Assembly: GCA_900323505.1 (NCBI GenBank)
Contig: OOIN01000007.1
Coordinates: 682,001-746,000, forward strand
Length of the DNA stretch: 64,000 nucleotides
Source of the DNA: Ustilago trichophora
Lineage: Eukaryota; Basidiomycota; Ustilaginomycetes; Ustilaginales; Ustilaginaceae
Direction: 5' to 3'
The notes beneath the pieces are model-generated. The model was not told the origin of the DNA. It made no database searches and was given only the letters and a program-made list of their open reading frames with translations. Positions 1 through 9,359 of this stretch are shown one piece after another; position 1 is the stretch's first letter; each line of letters opens with the position of its first letter. Position numbers and translations under genes: made by a program.

Positions 1-1271
1 AATTCTGCTTTTGGCGGTCTGGTGAAGCGTGCTGAGGTCCTATGATGTGTTATGTTGTAGGGTGAATTTGGTCTGACGAGGCGGAAGAAAGTGAATAACC
101 TTTGAATTAGTGGACATTGGTTGGCCAGTTTTACAGTGGACCCAGATCACGTAGGCTTTCTTTCTCTTTCTCTACTTTTTAGGAAGACTTGACACACAGG
201 GCTACAGATCGCTACCACGTACGGAAGGCGAGGAGAAATGGTGGGTATGTTTGGTTTTCATCAAAGAGGTTTGGATGTATCTTCATGGAGTGGTGGGATG
301 AGCGATTAGTGCATCTCGAAGGAGAACCCCTAACCCAAGTCGATTTTTTTTCGGGCGCCCCAGAGCAAGAACAAAAGTTGCATCATTAGCAATTGTACAA
401 TCACCCCCAACAAGACGAAGAAAGGAAAAGGGGAGGGGGGAGTAGTGAAGACTTACATCGGCAATCTCGTAATCAGCCAGTGTGATGTGGTCTTTATAGA
501 CGGTATACCATTTCTTGAGGATGATCTGGCAGGTGCAAGTGCGACCGCCGACAAAGACATTTCAGAGAACAGGACGGGGCAAGAGGGAGTTAGGGGTGGT
601 TAGCATATTTTGTCTGGTCTACACGGCTGGGCTTTGACTTGATTCCGATGTCGTTGCTGGTGCTGCGCCGATAAAATTTGGTTAGGCGCTGGTTGTTCTC
701 GGTTCGGTTTGGTCTGATTTGGTTTGGCTTGATTTTGGGTGGTCTCCTATCAGGTGGGTAATGCTGGCGGCCTGCTTCTCTCGCCTTTTTGTTATTGGCG
801 GGGTCAGATGCTTGCGCGGAGCGTGCTGCATGCTAGTGCTAGATGCGCCGAGTCGATTGTTTGCATAGTGGCTGCGATATCGTGATGATGCAGCGTAGGG
901 AGGCTGAGATCCAGGTATAAAAGTTGGAGCAGAAGACTTGTGTAGACGTACCTTCTGAGGCGGTGTTCCAGTCTGAGCAGCAATAAGCTTTTTCAGATCT
1001 CCGATCGTGTCTTCTGGGGAGCATTTGACTCTGACTGATGTACGCTCCCAGAAGTTCGCAATGTAGGACAGATGAAAAGGGACGGAAGAATAGAGTCAGT
1101 AATGTCAAAGTAGCAATGTCGCGACAACAAATAATGGGGAGCGTATCTTGTATGCTGGGAGTTAGGAAGGGGTAAAGGGGTCGGAAAACAAGGATGGAGG
1201 AGGTAGGCGGTGAAAGCATGCGTACCTTTACGACCCAGCCTGTCATTTGCGAGAACTTCGATCATCGGCAT
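1..1271 (-). CDS. hub1: Ubiquitin-like protein Hub1/UBL5 (3' end beyond window)
   Basis: Hub1/UBL5 is a ubiquitin-like modifier that binds the spliceosome (Snu66/Prp38) non-covalently and influences 5' splice-site choice. Three exons are visible on the minus strand: 1226-1271, 952-1034 and 457-525. They join in frame (46+83+69 nt) to read [15 protein letters not shown], then VRVKC and [15 protein letters not shown], then [22 protein letters not shown], which follows UBL5 nearly residue for residue. The second Met (1265) matches the usual MIEV start. All introns are GT-AG. The last exon, expected to encode GMNLELYY, is not found between 1 and 456, so the final intron exceeds 450 nt and the gene runs off the left edge. 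Intron 2 (526-951) is also long for this window. Identity is certain from the three exons; only the 3' end is missing. Confidence 0.93.
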
Positions 1272-1490
1272 TCTGGCAGCGTTGTCGATCTGAGAATGAA
1301 GTTCTTTATTTCGTTCAATGGAGCTTCTCTTTGCTTCGTAGTTCCGGCCGGTCGTCCTTACTGATCAGATAAGCGTTGTCGATGGGGGATGTTGGACGTC
1401 GAGAAACAAAAGTGTTGGAAAAGTGTTGGACCCTAAAAATCCTCCACTTATCCGTCTTCCGGAACTTCGCTCTTGGCCAAAAAGCAAAAA

Positions 1491-1596
1491 AGTGGAAGGT
1501 GGGAATCGAACCCACGACCTCAAGATTTTTATGGCGCCATTCTTTCAGATGAAAGATATGTTGCAATCTCACGCCAAACCACTAAGCCTCTCCCAC
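1491..1596 (-). tRNA. tRNA-Cys (GCA) with a 34-nt intron
   Basis: On the minus strand the acceptor arm GTGGGAG pairs with CTTCCAC (one G-T pair). The T arm is GTGGG-TTCGATT-CCCAC and the variable loop is AGGTC. The anticodon stem TGAGA pairs with TCTTG once a 34-nt insert (about 1527-1560) after position 37 is removed, giving the loop TTGCAAA and anticodon GCA. The mature length is then 72 nt. The D stem is only three pairs. I assigned it by hand-folding. Confidence 0.8.
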
Positions 1597-1896
1597 CGCT
1601 TGCCACTTTCGGCTCTAGATAGTGATTATATTCACGTCAAAATGGACAAGGGTGCCAGGTAGCAATGACGCGCGTCAGATGCAGGTGTAGATTATGGAGC
1701 GATAAGAGGATTAAATGTGAAGTGTCACTTTTTTGGTTTGTTCGTCATAGCTGATCTTGGCTTTGTCTGCTATCACCACGATTACCACTACCATCATCAC
1801 CCTCTGTCGCTTTGTCAACTGTTGCCAACATGGTAAGTCCAACCTCAACCCTAGCAGCCTTTTTCTAGGCTTCCGCGCTGACTCTAGTCTCAAATT

Positions 1897-2599
1897 ATGG
1901 CCCGACAGACGGACTCCCAATCATCAACACAACACATCTCGATCGACCCTAGCACAACTACAAAACCACGTTCTCTCTCCAACTCGCCCTTATCCCCAGA
2001 CCGCAAATCACCCATGCCCCCCTGCTCATCTTCCACATCGGCCCCACCAGCAGAGATCGAAGCAACCTTGACTAGGCTCTCGAGCCACCAGGGCGTGCTA
2101 GGCTGTCTGGTGCTCAGTAGGCATGATGGTTTGGTTATCAGGAGTGGTGGGCAGATGTTTGATCCTAGTGGTCCGGGCGCAAAGGGTAGAGCAGAGCTTT
2201 TAAAGAGTGTCACAAGACTGGTTAAGGGGGCCGTAGAGGGACTGGCTGCCGACATCAGGGGGATTGATGAAAGCGTGAGTGCCACAACAACGCCGTCTTC
2301 AGGCAAGGGCAGTGAGGGTAAGCGCAGTGAAAGAGTCCCACCTACTGACACAGTGTTTGATGCTGTATGTTGGGCGATAGGACGAGCTTGGCTTCCTTCG
2401 AATCAGGACGAAGAAGTACGAAATCATGATCACCCCGAACGACAAGTATCTCCTTGTGGTGCTGCAGGTAAGTTTGACCCCCATTCACAACAACCACCAT
2501 CTGTTGACCTGTTCAGCTCACTTTTTCATCTTCCTCTGCCACAACTCTAAACGACATCTTTTGCGGGAAAAAAAGGACCCAAACGCAACTGCGCAGTAA
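1897..2599 (+). CDS. Dynein light chain, roadblock/LC7 type
   Basis: Roadblock light chains dimerise and bind the dynein intermediate chain in cytoplasmic dynein. Exons are 1897-2274, 2381-2467 and 2576-2599 (126, 29 and 8 codons including stop), all phase 0. The join gives DELGFLRIRTKKYEIMITP and DKYLLVVLQDPNATAQ, the C-terminal half of DYNLRB proteins. Upstream is IEATLTRLSSHQGVLGCLVL and DGLVIRS, the N-terminal half. The protein of about 162 residues is longer than animal DYNLRB (about 96), from a Ser/Thr-rich N-terminal tail and an insert before the second half. An alternative start is an ATG at 1830-1832 directly followed by GTAAGT; splicing to 1888 would be in frame and add four residues (MSQI). 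Confidence 0.9.
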
Positions 2600-2711
2600 A
2601 CCAGCCTGTACTCTGACTTCTTGCTCACAGTGTGCCCATATACCCCGCGCCTGCGATCGCTATTCTTGCAAAGCTACACTGTCTCACGCCCTCGCACACT
2701 CTGGTTGAAGA

Positions 2712-3105
2712 TCATTTGTGTGATTTAGCGTTACCTTCCAGCTCTGTCAGCTTCGCGATGAGCTGTTTTGCTGTTAGCCTGTGTCGGAAGATCTCTGTTT
2801 CGTTCAGACCATCACCAGAAATTCTCGTTAGCTCCTGCTGCTTACTGTAACGCGACGGGAGAGAACTCACCAGCCTGGCCAAGATGCAGCACAGGAATAT
2901 CGTACTGATACTTTCTCCTCCAGATATGAACATCTGGCAGAGTGTCGTCTCTGATGTTATACGTCTTGAGTTCTATGGGCACGGTTTTTGCCGCAAGGGA
3001 AATTTCGTGCTGCATCACCTGACACAGTTGACAGTCTGTTCCTGTATACATGGTCAACTTGAATGGCGACTCGCCGAACTTGGGCCTTGCGAGGGTTCTG
3101 AGCAT
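2712..3105 (-). CDS. Glutaredoxin-like (DUF836) protein
   Basis: Exons 2871-3105 and 2712-2794 (235+83 nt) encode 105 residues. The sequence has the thioredoxin-fold core LTMYTGTDCQLCQVM with a CxxC pair, then DVHIWRRKYQYDIPVLHLG with the cis-Pro of VPVLH-type motifs, then IFRHRLTAKQLIAKL. This is the small glutaredoxin-like family that includes yeast YDR286C and human C5orf63. The start at 3105 opens a short presequence rich in Arg (MLRTLARPKFGES) that could target mitochondria. The intron is GT-AG with phase 1. Biochemical role is not established for the family. It is transcribed divergently from the gene at 3327, with 221 bp between start codons. Confidence 0.85.
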
Positions 3106-3326
3106 CTTGGTATCTCGAGAGACTGTATTATGCCGTGTGAGTGAAGAGAAGCGAGAGGGTGATGGTTGCGAAGAGACAAAGTGTAGAGGATCAATTGCTC
3201 GGAACTCGGGATGTAAACTGACCAACAATGCGAGAATACGGGCCAAAACATTCGGACATCGGTTGTTGGACCCTTGTTTTTGCCCCTCTTCCATCCATCT
3301 TCCAGACAACGACAGAAGCAACGACC

Positions 3327-6170
3327 ATGTCGGATCAAGACTCTTCCGCCTCAATGCGTGAGGTAATGGATGCTCAACGCAAACGTAAGCGATCCATCGC
3401 GCTTGACGACAACGATGGTCCGGCGAGGCCAAATCCAAACGAACTGCCTTCATCTCAAAACGCGGCGGGTGTGTTCGTCGATATCCCCGCCCCGTCTTCC
3501 TCTGCCATGGCTGCCTACCGCGCCGCCCATACGCCATCAAGCCAGATCGACTCTCAAACCTCGCTACCCGGATCTATCTTTGACAAGCTGAACAATGGTA
3601 ACATGCAACCGCAGAGTGGGTCGGAATACATCCCTTCCAGCCAGGCCGACAACTCTTCGTCTTCGGCAGTGCCATCAGCAGCGGTGATGGACACGAGTGC
3701 ATTGAGACCGCTGCCGAGCATTTCAACAAGAGTGTTCGAACCCTATTTGGAAGATACGACGGGTATGGCACTGGATGTGGCCGAGGATCGGATTGCTGAT
3801 CTGGAGCGGGAAAGGAGAGAACGAAGAGACAGAGCGGAGAACGAGGTGGATAACTCTTCCCCCGTAGAGTCTTTCTCCCCAGCGGAACAATTGCAACAAT
3901 TGAGACCCGAGGATATACCTCGCATCGGCGCTTGGGTGCTACCTGAGTTGACGGCGGAGAACAGCAACCCAAACCCTCCCGATTATACTAGTCAAGAGGT
4001 GCTCAGTCAGATCCCCTTCCCTATCCCCCGCGATGAGGATGAGGAAGACACAGAGAGCGATATTGCACGCCAAATTGCCGCTTCGCAACCATCGCCTCCG
4101 CGAAGGAGAATCCAGCGCGACAGGCGGCAACAACAACAAAGCGCATCACCCGTTGCACGACCTCCCGTCCAATCCACACCGGCATTCAGAGCAGTCCCCC
4201 AACCGCCAGAAGAAGCGCAACAACCACCGACCCAACCGATTCCATCCCAACCCCTCCCCCCGCCCTCATCCACGCCTGCTCTCCCGCGCGAGGAGAACGT
4301 GGAACCACCAGCCGCATCATCACTATCAGTCTCGCACAGCACTTCTTCTGTAAGCTCTATGAGATGGTCAATGTTGCCCCGTCCCGAGATCGTAGAACTC
4401 GTCCACCGATCGCCCCACATTCCCTCTTTTCTCAAAGAAGAGATCGAACGATTTATCCAGCGCGCCAGCCGCACTTCCTCATCTTCTTCTTCTGCTTCGG
4501 CGAGTAAAAGAGGAACACCACGTCGCCGTTCGAATTCGCAGAGCCAATCGCAACAGTCAAGTGGAGGAAACGACGACAGCGAGACGCAAGAAGATGGATT
4601 CCTCCGCACCAAAAAGGTCTGGTGTATGGATTTGCTCCTTTTTCCCTCCCCCTCTTCCTCTTCCCAAGCTTCATTGCCGGAAATTACTTCGCAAGTGGTC
4701 CAACAGCGATTGACCCAATCGCAACTCTCGCAGGCTACAACCACATATGTGCCTGTCGCAATCATCCTGCTACTCGACACGGTAGAGGTGACCTTTGACA
4801 TTCACGAGTTGGAAGAATCTCTCGCCAGCGTTCTTCGCTCTGATCGCAGGTATTCTGTTCAGTATGATGCCGATGGGCGGAAGTGGAACACTGGCTCGCA
4901 GCTCACTACCATTCCCGCAACCGCAACCCCCGCTGCTGACGACTTGGATGCGGCAAAAGCAGAAATCACTCAACTCCAAAAGCGTCTCGAATCCTCTTCG
5001 GCCCAAATCGATGCTCTTACCACTTCCAACCTATCTTTGCAAAAGGATCTGTCCGAATCGCAAACCCAACACGATTTCGTACGATCCCTGTACGATCGAG
5101 CCTCTGCTTCGGCCACTTCTGCCCAGGCATCGGCCTCTGAAGCGCTTGCTAAAGTGGCACTGCTGGAGGAACAACTTTCGTCTGGGTTAGCTTTGCACCA
5201 GACGGCGCTTGACAGTGCGATCACGCGGTGGAAGGGAAGAGTGCGGCAGCTGGAGGCGGAACGAGAGTTTGCGGCCACACAAAAGGAGTTGACAGAGCAT
5301 GGGGAGGAGTTGAGGAGGAAAGCGGCGTTGTGGGATGCGTATCAGGCGGAGGAGCGGGATAGAGAGAGGACTAGGGAGGAGAGGATTCGGGTCAACGAAG
5401 AGAAGAGGAGGAAGTTGGCTGCCCAACTGGATGGAGTGGATAATGTTGCCCCTTCTTCTTCTGCAGCTGTGAATGTGGAGGTGGGTGATGGATTGGGACC
5501 TTTCGCAAGGCCGGTTCGAGAATCTTCGCCGGTGGACGAACTGGATGAGCTCGCAGCGTTGGCTCGTGAGGCAGCAGAAGCTGGAGATTCCTCCCTCGCC
5601 CCTCTCTCGCCTCCTAGCGGTGGTCGAACGCGACGTTCCCGTCGAACAGCAGCTTCCGCCGAAACCCAAAATGGTGGCAACCTCTCTTCGAGAAACGCTT
5701 CGAATCGGCCTCCGCCGCCAAACGCGACCGAAATAGCAGCCCAGAAGGAGGCCGCAGAGTTATCTTCCATCCATGCCCTGCAAGACTCTAGGTTGGAGCT
5801 CGAGGATCAGTTTGAGATTTTCTCCAACACGCCTCAAGCTGCTCAACCCGAATCTGGTTCTGGTCCTGCTTTTGGATTAGGTGACTTTGGTAGTGCTCCC
5901 AGTGTGGGATTGAGCGAGGATATTTTCAACGCTGCTGGGACTGGATTCGACCGAGAGCAAGGGCAGGGGCAGGCGGCGACAGATGAAAATGAAAATCGAA
6001 ATGAACCACAGGAGGAGGTACAAGAGGGTTGGGGTAGCTTACCAACGGAACGCAGCGATCTATTGCCCAGCTTCAACAGCGACTCGTTGGTTCTGCAACA
6101 TCCTTCTTCGACAGTGGAGGGGGAGCAGGAGAGTGTAGAGTCCAGTTTTAGACCTCACACCCAGGCTTAA
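3327..6170 (+). CDS. Large coiled-coil protein of unknown function
   Basis: This intron-free gene encodes 947 residues (start MSDQDSSASMREVMDAQRKR). I do not recognise the family. The N-terminal third is disordered, with repeated SSQ motifs (PSSQNAAG, PSSQIDSQ, PSSQADNS) and long Pro/Gln/Ser tracts. A globular-looking middle segment at about 415-520 starts KKVWCMDLLLFPS and includes VPVAIILLLDTVEVTFDIHELE. From about residue 530 to 730 there is a strong coiled coil (AKAEITQLQKRLESSSAQI; later many E/R heptads). The C-terminus is acidic and disordered. An in-frame ATG at 3228 would add 33 residues, but 3327 gives the more usual leader length. It could be a smut-specific scaffold or chromosome-associated protein; there is no motif that decides. 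Confidence 0.8.
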   Translation: MSDQDSSASMREVMDAQRKRKRSIALDDNDGPARPNPNELPSSQNAAGVFVDIPAPSSSAMAAYRAAHTPSSQIDSQTSLPGSIFDKLNNGNMQPQSGSEYIPSSQADNSSSSAVPSAAVMDTSALRPLPSISTRVFEPYLEDTTGMALDVAEDRIADLERERRERRDRAENEVDNSSPVESFSPAEQLQQLRPEDIPRIGAWVLPELTAENSNPNPPDYTSQEVLSQIPFPIPRDEDEEDTESDIARQIAASQPSPPRRRIQRDRRQQQQSASPVARPPVQSTPAFRAVPQPPEEAQQPPTQPIPSQPLPPPSSTPALPREENVEPPAASSLSVSHSTSSVSSMRWSMLPRPEIVELVHRSPHIPSFLKEEIERFIQRASRTSSSSSSASASKRGTPRRRSNSQSQSQQSSGGNDDSETQEDGFLRTKKVWCMDLLLFPSPSSSSQASLPEITSQVVQQRLTQSQLSQATTTYVPVAIILLLDTVEVTFDIHELEESLASVLRSDRRYSVQYDADGRKWNTGSQLTTIPATATPAADDLDAAKAEITQLQKRLESSSAQIDALTTSNLSLQKDLSESQTQHDFVRSLYDRASASATSAQASASEALAKVALLEEQLSSGLALHQTALDSAITRWKGRVRQLEAEREFAATQKELTEHGEELRRKAALWDAYQAEERDRERTREERIRVNEEKRRKLAAQLDGVDNVAPSSSAAVNVEVGDGLGPFARPVRESSPVDELDELAALAREAAEAGDSSLAPLSPPSGGRTRRSRRTAASAETQNGGNLSSRNASNRPPPPNATEIAAQKEAAELSSIHALQDSRLELEDQFEIFSNTPQAAQPESGSGPAFGLGDFGSAPSVGLSEDIFNAAGTGFDREQGQGQAATDENENRNEPQEEVQEGWGSLPTERSDLLPSFNSDSLVLQHPSSTVEGEQESVESSFRPHTQA

Positions 6171-6403
6171 AAGCTTCGCCTTGTACTTTGTTGGCACTTG
6201 ATGCAGCTGGTGCAATAATCAGAGGGACACCTAGATGAGTTGGCGGTATATCTGTGCTTGCAGGGTTTTCTTGGAACCGGAATGACACCGTCTGTGAGAG
6301 GGAAATAGGCTTGCACATGGCTGAGAACACACACATGTTTGAGGTGGGCAGTATATTTTGTTCAACATTGCATCGTGTGAATGGGCGGATCCCATAATCC
6401 TCC

Positions 6404-7681
6404 TCACTTCTTCTTCTGGCTCTTCTCTCTTTCAGCCTTGAAAGCTTCCACCCATGCCTTTTCCGCCTCGCCCTTTGGCACAACCATCAAACTCAAAATG
6501 CCATCCCTCATGACCAGTCCATCTCTATCCTTGACGCCATCTTCACCCTTGGACAAATCCGCCTCTTTGAAACCTTGATCCATGACCTGTCTCAATGTCA
6601 GCTTCTTACCCAACTTGAGCAGCCTCTGTTTCCTTGTAGTTGCATAGATTTGCAGATTTTCATCATAATATTCACCCTTGGTATCCCAAGGTAGAGACCC
6701 ACGGGTGGAAGAGGGGAAGATGGTGGAAAGGTAGGCAGAGAGTGGGGTGTCTTCGTGATAGTCGGAGATGAAGTCTGATTGGGCGTGTTGCGGGTAGATG
6801 AAGAATAGAGGTAGGATCAGTGGTGTTCTGATCACGTCGGGTGGTGTCCATTTTGTCGAGCCCAACAGAGGCAGAGAGAGGGACGATTGGGGAGGTAAAG
6901 ATTCCGGGTCAAAGTGCGCCGGTTGAGGATTGTCAGGGGGTCGCGGGGTGGTTTCCAGCCATAGTCCACGAACGACAAGAGCTTGCTGAAGAGCTTTCTG
7001 CATCCCCTCTTCTCTCCTCTTTCTCTCCTTCTTCTCTTCTTCCACCTTTGCTAGCTTTTCGAGCCTTTGCTCAGCCTTTTTCTGAAGTGCCCGCATAGCC
7101 TCATTATCGGGATTCACCGCGAGACCAGCCTTTGCGCATTCGACAGCATCCTCACACCTGTCCAACGCAATCAGCGCCTTTGTCGCCCGATAATAAGCCT
7201 TTTCATTCGCATTGTTCAACCCCAACACTTGACTCGTATCTCTTAGCGTTGCACCGTAGTTCTGCAGCTCCAGGTTGCAGGCTGCCCTATTGGCGTACAG
7301 AGTCTCCAACAACGCCTTGTCCTCCGGGTTGGCATCGATTCCCTGTGAATAGAAGCCGAGCGCTTCACGATAGCGTTTGCTCTTGAAGTAGTCGTTGGCT
7401 TGGGTTTTAAAGTTCAAAGCGACCTCATCGGGGGTGCCATCGAATGCGAGCGATTGCAAGGCATCGAGAGCTGTCTGTGTGTCAGAGTCGGCATCAGCGG
7501 GGAGATCTTTCATGAAGAGGGGCACGCTGTCCCATGACTTTAATGTTTCATCTAGGTTGCGAGGCTTGTCGCTTGGCTGGGCGTAAGTAAAGTCGCCCGA
7601 GCGAGGGGGTGGCTTGGGGAGAGAAGTTTTGGCGGATGAAGAGGGAGTAGATGGCTCCTCGACGGGTTCGATGATCGCCAT
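6404..7681 (-). CDS. cns1: Hsp90/Hsp70 co-chaperone Cns1 (TTC4) with TPR domain
   Basis: Cns1/TTC4 is an essential TPR co-chaperone that binds the EEVD tails of Hsp90/Hsp70 and supports client and eEF2 folding. The 425-residue product begins MAIIEPVEEPSTPSS. It has a conserved N-terminal segment (WDSVPLFMKDLP), three TPR repeats from about 120 to 235 (LNFKTQANDYFKSKRYREAL; TLYANRAACNLELQNY; KAYYRATKALIALDR), a charged helix, and the C-terminal 'wheel' domain with LPLLFIYPQHAQSDFI-type sequence typical of Cns1. The ATG at 7681 is the first that gives a family-like N-terminus; an upstream in-frame Met-like codon falls in the leader. It is convergent with the gene ending at 6170. Confidence 0.88.
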   Translation of the reverse strand: MAIIEPVEEPSTPSSSAKTSLPKPPPRSGDFTYAQPSDKPRNLDETLKSWDSVPLFMKDLPADADSDTQTALDALQSLAFDGTPDEVALNFKTQANDYFKSKRYREALGFYSQGIDANPEDKALLETLYANRAACNLELQNYGATLRDTSQVLGLNNANEKAYYRATKALIALDRCEDAVECAKAGLAVNPDNEAMRALQKKAEQRLEKLAKVEEEKKERKRREEGMQKALQQALVVRGLWLETTPRPPDNPQPAHFDPESLPPQSSLSLPLLGSTKWTPPDVIRTPLILPLFFIYPQHAQSDFISDYHEDTPLSAYLSTIFPSSTRGSLPWDTKGEYYDENLQIYATTRKQRLLKLGKKLTLRQVMDQGFKEADLSKGEDGVKDRDGLVMRDGILSLMVVPKGEAEKAWVEAFKAEREKSQKKK

Positions 7682-7780
7682 GATGAATATATAGCAAGGA
7701 AAGTGAAAGGGAGAATCGGTGGTTGATGGCAGGGATGGAGAGGGGAAGAGAAAGAAGACAGTGTGGAGGCGTGCAAAGGC

Positions 7781-7818
<38 letters not shown>

Positions 7819-8044
7819 ACAGTAGAGCGCTTCAAAATCTTGCTTCTTCTTGCTTCCCGAGGTTTCGCTTTCCGATTTCCGAGATTTCTTTCCTCTCGCA
7901 CCTTCCGCCTTCTACACATCCTGCGATACGGCACCGCGCTGCTTCTCACAGTGAGGGTTGGCAGCCGAACCTCAAGCAATCAGACAACCCGATTTCTTCG
8001 CCAGATTGTGTTAAAAGATGACATTGAGCTTGCGTCTGTCGGAA
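7682..8044. other. Intergenic region upstream of cns1
   Basis: This 363-bp stretch lies between two minus-strand genes, so it holds the cns1 promoter and the downstream gene's 3' end. The only clear structure is a 36-bp A run at 7782-7817 (poly-T on the cns1 sense strand), 101-136 bp upstream of the start codon. No gene is supported. Confidence 0.7.
7782..7817. repeat. Poly(A) homopolymer, 36 bp
   Basis: An uninterrupted run of A on the plus strand. It is not preceded by a recognisable retroelement body, so it reads as a promoter poly(dA:dT) tract rather than a retroposon tail. Confidence 0.95.
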
Positions 8045-8806
8045 TCACCGCCTTGCCTTGGGCATGGGTACAAATGCGTCCAAGGGAGATTTGGTCATTT
8101 CCCTCCTCGCCCTTTCTCTCTCTTGCTCTTGCTCATTCTTGCCTGCTCTTCTTGCTGCTCTTCGCTCCATTGCTTGTTGAAGTGATGCTGAGACTTCTCC
8201 ACCTTGCTGTTGTTCCGTTGAAGTTGGGTTCAATTGACCCTTGGCAACGAGCCTTGCCCGACTTGCCGCCCAAACATCGTCATCTGGCACTCTCTCCTGT
8301 AGCAGCGCCCCATCACCATCCGTGCCTTCGTTCGCAACCCTCTGCGATGCCTCGAGCTCCACAGCTTGATCAACGACTGTCGACGTCAACACACCCTCCT
8401 TCTTTGTCTCGATCAACATCTGCGCCCTCTCCCTTGCCTCGTTGTGCTCCTGCAATCTAGCCTGCTGTTCCCTCTCCCTCCTCTGCTTATCCTCCAGTGC
8501 CAGTCTAGCCGCATTGGCCTGAGTAGTCAATATCCTCTCGCGATCCCGCACCAACTCTTCAATGCTAGGCGCCTCCCTTCGTGTGTGTCTCAACCACATG
8601 ACCCACTGAACGGGGATCGATCGCTGGTCATAGTCGCCCAGTTCCTTTTTCTCTTTCCATTGGATGGAGCGTCGTGTGTGTCGTGGATCGAGGGAGCCAG
8701 AGAGAGAGGGCAGCTCAAGATACGAGTTTCCGGCAAGATCGTGTCCGACTATGTACCGCGCATTGCCGATGCGGAGTGCTTTTGCGAGCTTCTGGAAGAG
8801 ACTCAT
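8045..8806 (-). CDS. Complex I assembly factor, NDUFAF2/NDUFA12-like
   Basis: The 253-residue product has an N-terminal NDUFA12-type domain: GNARYIVGHDLAGNSYLE, then SLDPRHTRRSIQWKEKKEL and IPVQWVMWLRHTRREAPSIEEL. This is the fold shared by the structural subunit NDUFA12 and the assembly factor NDUFAF2 (mimitin), which holds its place on an assembly intermediate of mitochondrial complex I. The long charged, coiled-coil C-terminal tail (residues about 95-253, rich in Glu, Arg and Gln) fits NDUFAF2 better than NDUFA12. The ATG at 8806 gives MSLFQKLAKALRIG, a short basic amphipathic start suited to mitochondrial import. An AT-rich (TA)n stretch lies just upstream at about 8838-8854. Confidence 0.82.
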   Translation of the reverse strand: MSLFQKLAKALRIGNARYIVGHDLAGNSYLELPSLSGSLDPRHTRRSIQWKEKKELGDYDQRSIPVQWVMWLRHTRREAPSIEELVRDRERILTTQANAARLALEDKQRREREQQARLQEHNEARERAQMLIETKKEGVLTSTVVDQAVELEASQRVANEGTDGDGALLQERVPDDDVWAASRARLVAKGQLNPTSTEQQQGGEVSASLQQAMERRAARRAGKNEQEQERERARREMTKSPLDAFVPMPKARR

Positions 8807-9359
8807 GTTGCGCACCAGATCCAGTGTTGTGGACAAAGTATATATATATATATGTTTGTTTCCTGCTCTCGTGTCGAATCGTGACCCAGGGATCGTGAGT
8901 TGGTGAGTTGCGTTGATGATGAGTGGCAGAGTTGTAACACAGAAAGAAGAAAGCAATTTGTTCCTCCACTCGGGCCGCTGTTTCTGGTCTTCGGAATTGC
9001 CGCCTTGGCTGACCAAGCTTCTGCTGCCCGTCTCCCGATTTTGTCGAAATTCACAGAAAAAAATGGGGAATCAAAAAGAAAGCGTGGTTAAATGGCCATA
9101 TTCTGCATTTTCTCGCGCGTGATCGAGTGTGCTGCGCCAAAGAAAAAGTGTTGTTCTCTGCTGTTGCTGTGGAGTGTTTTGCGTGGAAAATCAACAAATT
9201 TGGCATACGAAGAGAGCGCCGGTGTTGGATCGTGCGCCTCGAGAGCAAAAAGAGTGTCACTTTCGTAGACATTCCTCTCTTTCTTTGTAATTATCACCTC
9301 CTTGGCATCTGATACCGCGTCGGCTCAGCTCTCAGAACAGATCATCGATCTAAGCAATC
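8807..9359. promoter_or_regulatory. Divergent promoter between NDUFAF2-like gene and CSE1
   Basis: The 553 bp between opposite start codons must serve both genes. A TATATATATATATA stretch at about 8839-8853 sits 35-45 bp from the minus-strand start. No other clear element is seen. Confidence 0.6.

Noticed and set aside
189..389. 66-residue frame near the left edge
   Set aside because: Starts with TTG inside the last hub1 intron; no resemblance to a protein.
839..1271. Two overlapping minus-strand frames read as separate genes
   Set aside because: They are pieces of hub1 exons 1 and 2 read through introns.
7719..8460. Poly-Lys protein frames through the A run
   Set aside because: They depend on translating the homopolymer and overlap the antisense of the NDUFAF2-like gene.
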